64,000 nt of DNA from Deminuibacter soli (GTDB lineage: Bacteria > Bacteroidota > Bacteroidia > Chitinophagales > Chitinophagaceae), in NCBI RefSeq assembly GCF_003412455.1, contig NZ_QTJU01000001.1, positions 620,001 to 684,000 of the forward strand, read 5' to 3'. Positions 7,425 through 15,969 of this stretch are shown here, piece by piece. The first letter of the stretch is position 1, and the number at the start of each line of letters is the position of its first letter. The notes below the pieces were generated by a model. The model was given only the letters and a program-made list of their open reading frames with translations. It ran no database searches and was not told the DNA's origin. Both the position numbers and the translations under genes were made by a program.

Positions 7425-10400
7425 TTAGAAACCAAAGCTTAAACCCACTGTAAAGGTTTTAGCCTGTGGCGTAGCCCTGTTGTCAACACTGAGCGAAATG
7501 TTGCTCACGTTGGCATTCTGATAGTTTACATCAGGATCGAGGCCTTTGTAACCTGTGATGAGGAATGGATTAAATGCCTGTGCATATACACGTACTTTGT
7601 CGAAACCAATTTTGTCCATCCATATTTTTGGCAGGGTGTAACCCAGTGTAATGGTTCTTACACGGATATAGTCACCTTTTTCCAGGAACAGGGTGGATGC
7701 TGAGTAAGCAGTGTTATCATTGGCATACAAACGCGCGATATCGGTTTTGTCGCCGGGTTTCTGCCAGCGGTTCAGCACATCGGTAAAATTGTTGCTGAAA
7801 AAGTTAGTCAGCATACCGGCCCTGGTAGCGTTGTATACATAGTTACCACCAGAGTAAGTGATGCTTACACCCAGGTCAAAGTTTTTGTACGACACACTGT
7901 TGTCCCAACCGCCATAGAATTTAGGCAGGCCGGATTTGCCGGTGTATACATAATCATTGATACCTAAGCCGCTTACTTTACCACCTTTGCCATCTGTCCA
8001 TGACTGTGAAGCGAAATCCCACATTTTGATGGAATTGTCTTTTGCATACCAGGTAGCATTACCGGTGTTGGCGTCTACGCCAGCCCACCTGGGCAGGTAA
8101 AACTCGCCGAGTGCGCTGCCTACGTGTGCAACAGTATAATTAAACGCACCGGTGATGTCTGCATTGTTGTTAGAAGGCACCAATGCATTAACACGGTTTT
8201 TCAGTGAAGTGAAGTTGAATGAAGTATTCCACACAAAGTCTTTTGTACTAACCGGTGTTGCGTTAATGGTAACTTCAATACCCTTGTTGGTCATAGCACC
8301 TATGTTAGAGAAAATGCTCGCACCGGGGATACCCACTGTGTACAGTACAGGAGCCTGCAGCAACAGGTGATCGATATTGTTGTTGAAGTATTCAACAGTT
8401 GCAGTTAACCTGCCTTTGAAGAAACCCGCATCGATGCCCACATCTGTTTTCTTTGCAGTTTCCCACTGGAGGTTGGGGTTACCGGCCTGTGTAATAGCCA
8501 GACCATTCAGGCTGGTATAAGAGCGGCCGCCAAACAGGGTTCGTGCAGCGTATGCTTTAATACCGCCAGAGTTACCCACCTGGCCATAGCTTCCTCTTAA
8601 TTTCAGGAAATTGAGCCACTTGATGTTTTGCATGAAAGCTTCTTTGGTGATTTCCCAACCAGCTGAAACGCTGGGGAAGTTACCAAAGCGGTGATCGGTA
8701 GCAAATGCAGAGTATCCGTCTCTTCTGAATGACGCTTCAATCATGTACTTGCCGGCATAGCTATAGTTCAACCTGCCAAAGTATGATATCAAACCGTAGC
8801 TGTACAGGTCACCGCCGGTGTTATCCAGTACGGTAGTGCTGCCTGGCTGTGTGTTGGTGTACGCACCGTTGATGATGTGTGTAAAGAACGGATCGGTGAG
8901 GTTGGCCGCACCGGTAAACAGTTCGTTGTATTTGTTGTACTGGTTTTCGATACCTGCAACAGCGCCCACTTTGTGCACATTTGCAAAAGTCTGGTCGTAT
9001 GATGCATAGTTCTGCCAAACCCACTGGTTAAAGTTGCGGTTCTGATCCTGTACAAGGCCGTTATAGGTAAGACCTAAACCGGAGATATAAGGAGCAGTAT
9101 ACTGGTCTTCAAAGTTTGACAGTGACTGGATACCGAATTTGGTGGTTACACGCAAACCTTTAATTGGCTGTAATTCGCCATAGATGTTTGCCCTGATATC
9201 CTGTGCAGTGTTGTCGTTTCTGCCGCTTTTGATGGCAGCCGGCACGTTCACATAATAAGAAGCACTTGGCAGGATAGAAATAGTATTGGGAACAGTGATA
9301 GAGGTTACGTTGTTACCCAGTGAAAGCAATCCCCTGTTTGAAATGTTGAAACCCAGCGGACCGTTAGGGTCGTAGGCTGAAACGTTTGGAGGTGCTGCCC
9401 AGCCTGAAATGCTGGCGCCGGCAATATAACCATCGGTTAATACACCGTTGTTCAGCGTTTTGGTATAAGAGAGCTGTAAGCCTGATTTGAACCAGGTTTT
9501 AGGAGTAATCTCCATATTCAAACGGCCCTGGCCAGTTTTAATCTGGTTGCCGATGATAATGCCTTCCTGTTTCAGGTAACGTGCAGAACCGAATACCGCA
9601 ATTTTATCTGCGCCACCGGAGAATGATACAGAATTATCGTAAGTGTTGCCTGTTCTGTAAATTTCTTTCAGCCAATCGGTGCGGTCTTCTTTGTCATCAC
9701 CGTTGATATCGCTGGGGCGTGCCACAGGATAACCTGTTGAAGCATCGGTACCATACCTGTTGGCTACTTTTTCGTTAGAGATGGTCGTAAACTCATCCAC
9801 ATTCAGCAAAGAAGGCAGTTTGCGTGCAGAAGAAAAACCAAATTTTGATTCTGCATTCACTTTTACATTACCCCTTTTGCCTTTTTTGGTTGTGATCAGG
9901 ATAACACCGTTGCTTGCTCTTGAACCGTAGATAACAGCAGCGCCGGCATCTTTCAGTACTTCGATTGATTCGATATCATTGGGGTTAACCAGTGCCAGCG
10001 GATCGAAACGTGTACCGTTACCGCTGTTAAAGCTGTTAAGGTTCACGTTATCTACCTGCGCAATACCGTCGATTACGATCAATGGCTGCGAAGAAGAAGT
10101 GATAGAGTTAATACCCCTTACCCTGATGGAAGTACGGTCGCCCGGTGTACCGCTCGACATGTTTACCTGTACGCCTGCGGTTTTACCGCTTAATGCCTGG
10201 TTAAAGCTGGTAACAGGTTCGTTAGCGATTTTATCGCCTGCCACTTTTGACACAGAACCGGTTAATTCGCGGGTTGATTTTGAACCATAACCCACTACTA
10301 CCACTTCATCCAGCAATTTGTTGGAAGCAGTTAACTGAACATTGCCGGTAAAATGGCTGCCCAATACTACTTCTTCGGTTTTATAACCAATAAAGTTTAC

Positions 10401-10610
10401 TTGCAGCAGTTTTGCATTGTCGGGTACAGTAATGGAGAATGAGCCGTCTTCTTTGGTAACGGCCGAAGTTTTGGAACCTTTAACGCTAACAGTAGCACCG
10501 GCAACCGGTTTCCCGTTATCGTCCCTGATTACACCGGTTACTTGCCGGGTTTGTGCCTGGGCGAATGTGACGCACAGACACATGCACATGAGGAATAGCA
10601 GTTTTCTCAT
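7425..10610 (-). CDS. SusC/RagA-family TonB-linked outer-membrane transporter
   Basis: 1061 residues. A signal peptide (about 1-19, ending FAQAQ) is followed by a CarboxypepD_reg-like domain at about 22-100 (VTGVIRDDNGKPVAGATVSV), the SusC signature DEVVVVGYG at about 100-108, a plug domain with SusC-type IEVLKDAGAAVIYGSRASNG, and a 22-strand-type barrel ending in a terminal F. It has no STN domain, so it is not coupled to an anti-sigma factor. It forms an operon with the susD gene downstream. The 5' region (10611-11075) is long and AT-rich. Confidence 0.95.
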   Translation of the reverse strand: MRKLLFLMCMCLCVTFAQAQTRQVTGVIRDDNGKPVAGATVSVKGSKTSAVTKEDGSFSITVPDNAKLLQVNFIGYKTEEVVLGSHFTGNVQLTASNKLLDEVVVVGYGSKSTRELTGSVSKVAGDKIANEPVTSFNQALSGKTAGVQVNMSSGTPGDRTSIRVRGINSITSSSQPLIVIDGIAQVDNVNLNSFNSGNGTRFDPLALVNPNDIESIEVLKDAGAAVIYGSRASNGVILITTKKGKRGNVKVNAESKFGFSSARKLPSLLNVDEFTTISNEKVANRYGTDASTGYPVARPSDINGDDKEDRTDWLKEIYRTGNTYDNSVSFSGGADKIAVFGSARYLKQEGIIIGNQIKTGQGRLNMEITPKTWFKSGLQLSYTKTLNNGVLTDGYIAGASISGWAAPPNVSAYDPNGPLGFNISNRGLLSLGNNVTSITVPNTISILPSASYYVNVPAAIKSGRNDNTAQDIRANIYGELQPIKGLRVTTKFGIQSLSNFEDQYTAPYISGLGLTYNGLVQDQNRNFNQWVWQNYASYDQTFANVHKVGAVAGIENQYNKYNELFTGAANLTDPFFTHIINGAYTNTQPGSTTVLDNTGGDLYSYGLISYFGRLNYSYAGKYMIEASFRRDGYSAFATDHRFGNFPSVSAGWEITKEAFMQNIKWLNFLKLRGSYGQVGNSGGIKAYAARTLFGGRSYTSLNGLAITQAGNPNLQWETAKKTDVGIDAGFFKGRLTATVEYFNNNIDHLLLQAPVLYTVGIPGASIFSNIGAMTNKGIEVTINATPVSTKDFVWNTSFNFTSLKNRVNALVPSNNNADITGAFNYTVAHVGSALGEFYLPRWAGVDANTGNATWYAKDNSIKMWDFASQSWTDGKGGKVSGLGINDYVYTGKSGLPKFYGGWDNSVSYKNFDLGVSITYSGGNYVYNATRAGMLTNFFSNNFTDVLNRWQKPGDKTDIARLYANDNTAYSASTLFLEKGDYIRVRTITLGYTLPKIWMDKIGFDKVRVYAQAFNPFLITGYKGLDPDVNYQNANVSNISLSVDNRATPQAKTFTVGLSFGF

Positions 10611-11075
10611 ATTTACGGTTTGATTTAAAAAACGAATGTGTTAGTTACGAAAGGGAGACTGGCATCTTTTTTTGAAGCGTGGGAATACGACTATCCGTTG
10701 AAAGCTGGAAGCTGTTTTGGAGAAACAGTAAGGGTTGACCGGGCGCCATGGCGTAACCGGGATTAAATAAAATTCCCATAAGTATATTTGATGCAGAGTT
10801 CGCTACGAATATATAGAGTAAATGATAAAAAAATCTTAACACACTGGATGAACGGCATTCATATTTTTATTTTAAATATTTTAAACAGATAATAACCAGC
10901 TTATTATGCGACATTAAAATTTATGAATTTTTAAACAATTGATTAAATTGTTAAAATAGATATTTCAATCATCCATGCTGCGGGGTACGTTTTCGCATAA
11001 AAAAGGCCACCCCGGAAGGGGCAGCCCTAAATCAACACTGTAGAAATAAACGTCTTTTTCCTTTACAGCCGGAAT
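10611..11075. other. AT-rich intergenic stretch ahead of the first susC gene
   Basis: 465 bases without a convincing gene. The part from about 10850 to 10980 is strongly AT-rich with a small dyad (AACAATT/AATTGTT). It must hold the promoter of the susC at 10610, but I could not pick a single convincing -7/-33 pair. The terminator of the upstream susCD operon occupies its far end. The 65-residue ORF across it has no coding character. Confidence 0.4.
10999..11026 (-). terminator. Terminator of the second susCD operon
   Basis: On the minus strand: 9-bp stem (arms 11005-11013 and 11018-11026) with a TTCC loop and two G-U pairs that form only in the minus-strand RNA, followed by TTTTTT. Confidence 0.75.
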
Positions 11076-12539
11076 TTAATTAGGTACACACAAGGTATTA
11101 TAAGCCGTTTCACTGGTAGGTATCTGCCAGATGTAGGCACTGTTGGTTGCATCCACCGCGGCAACGCTGCCCTTTGCAGGGAACGGCAAGCCAAGGCGCT
11201 GTATGTCAATGGCGTGTATGCCCTCGCCCAGGAACTCGATGTTACGCTCGAGCAATATCGCATCCAGCAGATCCTGTGAGGTAGCAAAACTGCCTGTGGT
11301 AAAAGTGGTAGCTGCATCAGAGCGGTTGCGTATCGCATTCAGCAGGGCAACAGACTGTGCGTCTACTGTACCGCTTACACGCGCTTTCGCTTCTGCCAGG
11401 TTCAGCAATACTTCTGCATAACGTATCACGGGAATCCAGTCGGGATAAGGTGTTGGCGTTGTCCATTTAGCGAGCCATTTTTTGCCGTTGCTGCCGGAGT
11501 AGATAAATCCGCGCCGCGCATCTCCGTCGGTCCAGCTTTTTTCTGCAATAATACCTTTTGCATTCAGCGAAAACTCGCCTGCGCCTCCTGTTGGGGAACT
11601 TGCCGGCATATAATACGAAGCCAGCTGCGATTGGCCGCCCGGCACATCAGAACCGGTAACAAACGGCATGGTGAATATCACTTCCTTTGAAGTGTAGCTG
11701 GTAAACACAGTTTTTACATTCGCTTCCAGGCCTGCCGGCACACCTGCAGAGGTTTGGAATGGTGCGGTTGCCGGCACCATTTTATTGGCTTCTTCAATTA
11801 CTTTAGCATAGTTGCCCATGGAAAGGTATACGCGTGTTTTTAATGCAATAGCTGTGTTGCGCTGTGCGCGTATTACATTTTTAGTAGCGTCTTTATAATC
11901 TGCCGGCAGGTTGGCTTCTGCAGAATCAAGATCACTGATTATTTGTGCATACACTTCGGCAACAGAGCTGCGCGCGAGATTGTTGCTGCCTGCACTGGTA
12001 ATACCCTTCAAACGAAGCGGCACACCGGGTTTGCTGCCGTTGCCATCCCAGTAAGGACGTGCATACATTTGCACCAATGCATAATAACATACAGCCCGTA
12101 TCAGTTTTGCTTCCCCGTTGTATTGTTTGGCAAGATCAGCACCAACAACTGAGTTACCCTTGGCCTGCATGCCTTCCATAAAAATGTTTGCTTTGTTGAT
12201 GGCCGCGTAGGCTGCATTCCACAAACCAGTGAGGTAGGTATCTGATGATGGTACAGTGAAATCCCACACATTGCGTGCTGTTACCACGTTATTGGTTTCG
12301 TTGATAAAGTTTTCTCCGCGCACATCATTGTAAATCAGGTAGCGGCTGGCATAAAAGTTACCTGTTTTAATAGCAGCATACAAGCCAGACACCTGCAGGT
12401 TTATACGTGATGCATTATCGAACGCATTGGCATCGGAAATAGAGGTGTTTGATACCGGGTTCAATTTATCTTTCTGGCAGGAACTCAACGATGCGAGCAA
12501 TAGCATTATCGTTGCAACGCCATATATTTTCAGTTTCAT
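11076..12539 (-). CDS. SusD/RagB-family outer-membrane lipoprotein
   Basis: 487 residues. The lipoprotein signal ends at SSC (about residue 21). N-terminal SusD-like region includes NAAYAAINKANIFMEGM and EAKLIRAVCYYALVQMY; the C-terminal RagB/SusD block includes RYAEVLLNLAEAKARVSG and LERNIEFLGEG. It is encoded 19 bases after its SusC partner and should form the lid of that channel. It is clearly a paralogue of the SusD at 5954-7378 but diverged, so the two pairs probably take up different ligands. Confidence 0.93.
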   Translation of the reverse strand: MKLKIYGVATIMLLLASLSSCQKDKLNPVSNTSISDANAFDNASRINLQVSGLYAAIKTGNFYASRYLIYNDVRGENFINETNNVVTARNVWDFTVPSSDTYLTGLWNAAYAAINKANIFMEGMQAKGNSVVGADLAKQYNGEAKLIRAVCYYALVQMYARPYWDGNGSKPGVPLRLKGITSAGSNNLARSSVAEVYAQIISDLDSAEANLPADYKDATKNVIRAQRNTAIALKTRVYLSMGNYAKVIEEANKMVPATAPFQTSAGVPAGLEANVKTVFTSYTSKEVIFTMPFVTGSDVPGGQSQLASYYMPASSPTGGAGEFSLNAKGIIAEKSWTDGDARRGFIYSGSNGKKWLAKWTTPTPYPDWIPVIRYAEVLLNLAEAKARVSGTVDAQSVALLNAIRNRSDAATTFTTGSFATSQDLLDAILLERNIEFLGEGIHAIDIQRLGLPFPAKGSVAAVDATNSAYIWQIPTSETAYNTLCVPN

Positions 12540-12558
12540 TGTTGCAATGTTTTAAATG

Positions 12559-15500
12559 TTAGAAGCCTACATTGAGGCCTACTGTAATTACCTTACCGTT
12601 GGCTACGGAGTTTCTGTCAACACCCTGTGCAAGACTGCTGTTGCCATTGGAAGACACTTCAGGGTCTGGCCCTTTGTAATGGGTAAGCACGGCAAGGTTT
12701 TGTCCGCTTACATATACCCTTATGCTGGCAATGCCCAGCTTCTGTGCAATAGAAGGTTTCACTGTATAACCGAGGCTTACGTTGCGCAGTTTCAGGAAAT
12801 CGCCTTTCTGCACATTATCAGAAATAGGGTTGGCTGAGCCATTGGATACGTTATCGCCAAATACCAGTTTGGGTATATCTGTTACCTGCCCCTTGGTTGT
12901 CCAGCGGTTAAGTACATCGGTAGAGTTGTTCCAGAAACGCTGATCCCTGATAGTGGCCTGTGTACCGTTGTACAGGTAAAAACCGCCCATGTAGGTGAGC
13001 AATACATCCAGGTCGAAGCCTTTGTAACGGAAAGTATTGTCAAAGCCGCCATAGCACTTCGGCTGTGTGTTGGCAAAAGGCACCTGGTCTACGGAAGGGT
13101 TGATATCCGGCGCCGCACCTCCGCCATCTTTGTATACGTATTGTTTACCGGCAGGCAATGACCTGTCGAATTCTACGGCTTTGTGTGCTGCATTGATAAA
13201 TATTCTTCTGCCATTATCAGGATCAACACCTGCTGTGGGCAGGAGGTATAAATAACCGGCGGAATAACCTGGCAGGGTAATGTTGGCAGTTTCAAGGCTA
13301 CTGGTAGATGTTTTAATATTGTCAACACCCGGCGCAAGTGCTGTAACCTTATTTGTTGCAAAACTGATATTGAAGGAAGATGTCCACTGCAGCTGCGTTT
13401 TACGCAGCAGTGAAGCAGACAGGGACAATTCAACACCTTTGTTGTACATGGAACCTACGTTCTGCGGAATAACAAGTGCGGGACTGCCGTTAAGACCGGG
13501 CAATCCGGTTGAAGCAGATTGCGGTACGTTCAGTATCAGGTTATCGATATTGTTTTTGTACCAGGCCAGTTCACCGGTAATCATATCATCCAGTAACCCG
13601 AACGTGATACCCACATCTGTTTTGGTGCTGGTTTCCCAGGTAAGATCTTTATTGCCTGTTTGTGCGTAAGCCAGTGTGGCACTGCCATTGTACAGCGATG
13701 TGTTGTAAAGCGAGTAAGAAGCAAAATCATTGATACCGGAGGTGTTACCTACCTTACCATAGCTGCCCCTGAACTTTAATGAATTCACGACTTTATGGAT
13801 GCCATTATTTGCCCAGAAATTCTCACGGGCAATATCCCAACCACCGGAAAAGCCATAGAATGTACCATATTTACGTCCCGGTGCAAAAGCCGAATAACCA
13901 TCGCGGCGAAGATTGGCGCTGACGAAATATTTTTTACTAAAGTCATACGTTAAACGGCCAAAGCCAGATACCAGGTAGTTTTGACCAACATTGCCATTGG
14001 TATTGCTGGTTGAATTCACCTGCCATCCACCCTGTGTATTGGTAAAGAAGGGATCGCTGACCTTGGTTCTGTCTATACCAAAGCCAGATGTATTGGTTGA
14101 TTGCTGTTCAGTACCTGCCAGCAATGAAAATGAATGTTTGTCTGCAAACACCGCATCATATTGCGCGGTATTGGTCCAAACCCATCTTCTGTAACGGATG
14201 GTGTTTGATACTGCTTCACCGCTGTTGTAGCTATCGCCCTGAATGGGATTCAGCAACTGATTATTGTCAGCATTGAGGTAGTCAATTCCGTATACAGTTC
14301 GCAGTGTCACACCTTTTACCGGTTTCATTTGCAGGTATGCGTTGCCCTGTATATGGTTGTTCTCCGTTTTACTGTAATCATTGTCAATCAACGGCAGCGG
14401 GTTGTAATAACTGATAGACGGTTTGTTGTTCATGCGGCCTATCTGGTTGCCTTCAATGTTATAGGAGCCATCTGCCTTGTACGGAGCAATACTTGGCGGC
14501 AGTATCAGCGCCAGGCGCGCCAAACCGCCTGAACTATAGGCCTGACCTGGTTTTGAGCCTGACCCGGTGGAAGCCAGGTTCATTTCATTGGAGTAGTTTG
14601 CGCTTACGCCTGCACTGAATAATTTACTGACCTGGTGATCGAGATTAAAGCGTACAGACTTGCGGTCGAAAGAATTTTTTACAATAACACCTTCCTGTTT
14701 GGTATACCCTGCAGACAGATAGTAAGTGGTTGATTCATTACCACCCGAAACGCTGGCGGTATGGCTGTGCGATAAACCGGTTTGATAAATATAATCGTAC
14801 CACCTGGTGTTGATGGGCTTGCCTGAAGCATCGTTGGTAAAGGTGAAATAGTTGGTAGAATCGTTGTACTGGCCTGCATTTTTCAGCGCTTCGTTTTTAA
14901 GCTCCGTATACTGGGTGGCATCAAGCAGTTTCCAGAGGCGGGAAGGACTTGTCCAGCCAACCCAGCCGTCGTAGCTGACTTTTGATTTTCCTTTGCGGCC
15001 TTTTTTAGTGGTGATAATAACCACGCCATTGGCAGCACGGCTACCATAGATGGCCGTTGCAGCTGCATCTTTCAGCACATCCATGCTTTCAATATCGCTC
15101 GGGTTAATGCTCGCCAGCGGGTTGGATGAGGTGTTGGCCGTGCTTACATCGCCGGTGAAGGTGGGCACGCCATCAACTACCACCAGCGGATATGAACTAA
15201 GACTAAGTGAATTATTACCGCGTATGCGGAAGATAGGCGGGTTATTTAACTGGCCGTTGGCGGCTACTACCTGCACACCTGCAGCCCTGCCGGATAAAGC
15301 GCCGTCAAAGCTGGGTACAGGAACATCGGCAATAGCAGCACCTTTTACAGAAGCCACGCTGCCGGTAAGGTCTTTGCGTTTTTGTGTGCCATAACCCACC
15401 ACAACAATTTCTGCCAGGCTGGTGGCATTGCTTGTGAGCTTTACTTCAACCGTTGATTTGCCGGAAACGCCAATGCGCTGCTCTTCATACCCAACAAAGG

Positions 15501-15732
15501 CAAATTGCAGTGTTTTTACTTTTTCCGTAATGCTGATGCTGAAATTTCCCCGGGCGTCTGAGATGGCAGCCTGTACTACCCTTTTTTCTGTGCCGAGTGC
15601 GGCAATTGTTACGTTGGCGAGGGGAGCGCCTTTGTCGTCAGTTACCCTCCCGGTAACTGTACGTGCAGTCTGGGACAATGCATCGCCTAGCAGCAATAAT
15701 ATTGCCGCAGCCATGCCCAATAGTTTTCTCAT
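12559..15732 (-). CDS. SusC/RagA-family TonB-linked outer-membrane transporter
   Basis: 1057 residues from the ATG at 15732 (MRKLLGMAAAILLLL), where the signal peptide begins; the longer frame to 15774 adds 14 residues without signal character. Domain order: signal peptide, CarboxypepD_reg-like domain (VTGRVTDDKGAPLANVTI), SusC signature EIVVVGYGTQKRKDLTGSV, plug with MDVLKDAAATAIYGSRAANGV, and barrel with the SusC C-terminal block (YVSGQNLAVLTHYKGPDPE). There is no STN domain. It begins a two-gene operon with the susD 19 bases downstream. Confidence 0.95.
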   Translation of the reverse strand: MRKLLGMAAAILLLLGDALSQTARTVTGRVTDDKGAPLANVTIAALGTEKRVVQAAISDARGNFSISITEKVKTLQFAFVGYEEQRIGVSGKSTVEVKLTSNATSLAEIVVVGYGTQKRKDLTGSVASVKGAAIADVPVPSFDGALSGRAAGVQVVAANGQLNNPPIFRIRGNNSLSLSSYPLVVVDGVPTFTGDVSTANTSSNPLASINPSDIESMDVLKDAAATAIYGSRAANGVVIITTKKGRKGKSKVSYDGWVGWTSPSRLWKLLDATQYTELKNEALKNAGQYNDSTNYFTFTNDASGKPINTRWYDYIYQTGLSHSHTASVSGGNESTTYYLSAGYTKQEGVIVKNSFDRKSVRFNLDHQVSKLFSAGVSANYSNEMNLASTGSGSKPGQAYSSGGLARLALILPPSIAPYKADGSYNIEGNQIGRMNNKPSISYYNPLPLIDNDYSKTENNHIQGNAYLQMKPVKGVTLRTVYGIDYLNADNNQLLNPIQGDSYNSGEAVSNTIRYRRWVWTNTAQYDAVFADKHSFSLLAGTEQQSTNTSGFGIDRTKVSDPFFTNTQGGWQVNSTSNTNGNVGQNYLVSGFGRLTYDFSKKYFVSANLRRDGYSAFAPGRKYGTFYGFSGGWDIARENFWANNGIHKVVNSLKFRGSYGKVGNTSGINDFASYSLYNTSLYNGSATLAYAQTGNKDLTWETSTKTDVGITFGLLDDMITGELAWYKNNIDNLILNVPQSASTGLPGLNGSPALVIPQNVGSMYNKGVELSLSASLLRKTQLQWTSSFNISFATNKVTALAPGVDNIKTSTSSLETANITLPGYSAGYLYLLPTAGVDPDNGRRIFINAAHKAVEFDRSLPAGKQYVYKDGGGAAPDINPSVDQVPFANTQPKCYGGFDNTFRYKGFDLDVLLTYMGGFYLYNGTQATIRDQRFWNNSTDVLNRWTTKGQVTDIPKLVFGDNVSNGSANPISDNVQKGDFLKLRNVSLGYTVKPSIAQKLGIASIRVYVSGQNLAVLTHYKGPDPEVSSNGNSSLAQGVDRNSVANGKVITVGLNVGF

Positions 15733-15915
15733 GTGTGTAACCTTTAGTTTTGGATGAATTACTAATATAACCAATCCTTAGCAAAAAAATAAAAGAAAAA
15801 GGCGACTAAATGATATTTTTAGATGTCGTAAATGACAAATTAAGAGGCTAAAGCACCAAAATGAATATATATAATCGTTTATAATATCATTTGAATATTC
15901 GGAGCAAAAAGGCAT

Positions 15916-15946
15916 AAAAAAACGCCGCAGGTATACTGCGGCGTTT
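15916..15946 (-). terminator. Terminator of the RND exporter gene
   Basis: On the minus strand: 11-bp perfect stem (arms 15920-15930 and 15936-15946, AAACGCCGCAG/CTGCGGCGTTT) followed by a T run. Confidence 0.9.
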
Positions 15947-15969
15947 ATAAAACAAGATAGGGTTGTTTA

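Noticed and set aside
5954-15732. Polysaccharide utilization locus
   Set aside because: No carbohydrate-active enzyme, sulfatase or PUL-type regulator is present; only the transporter pairs are.
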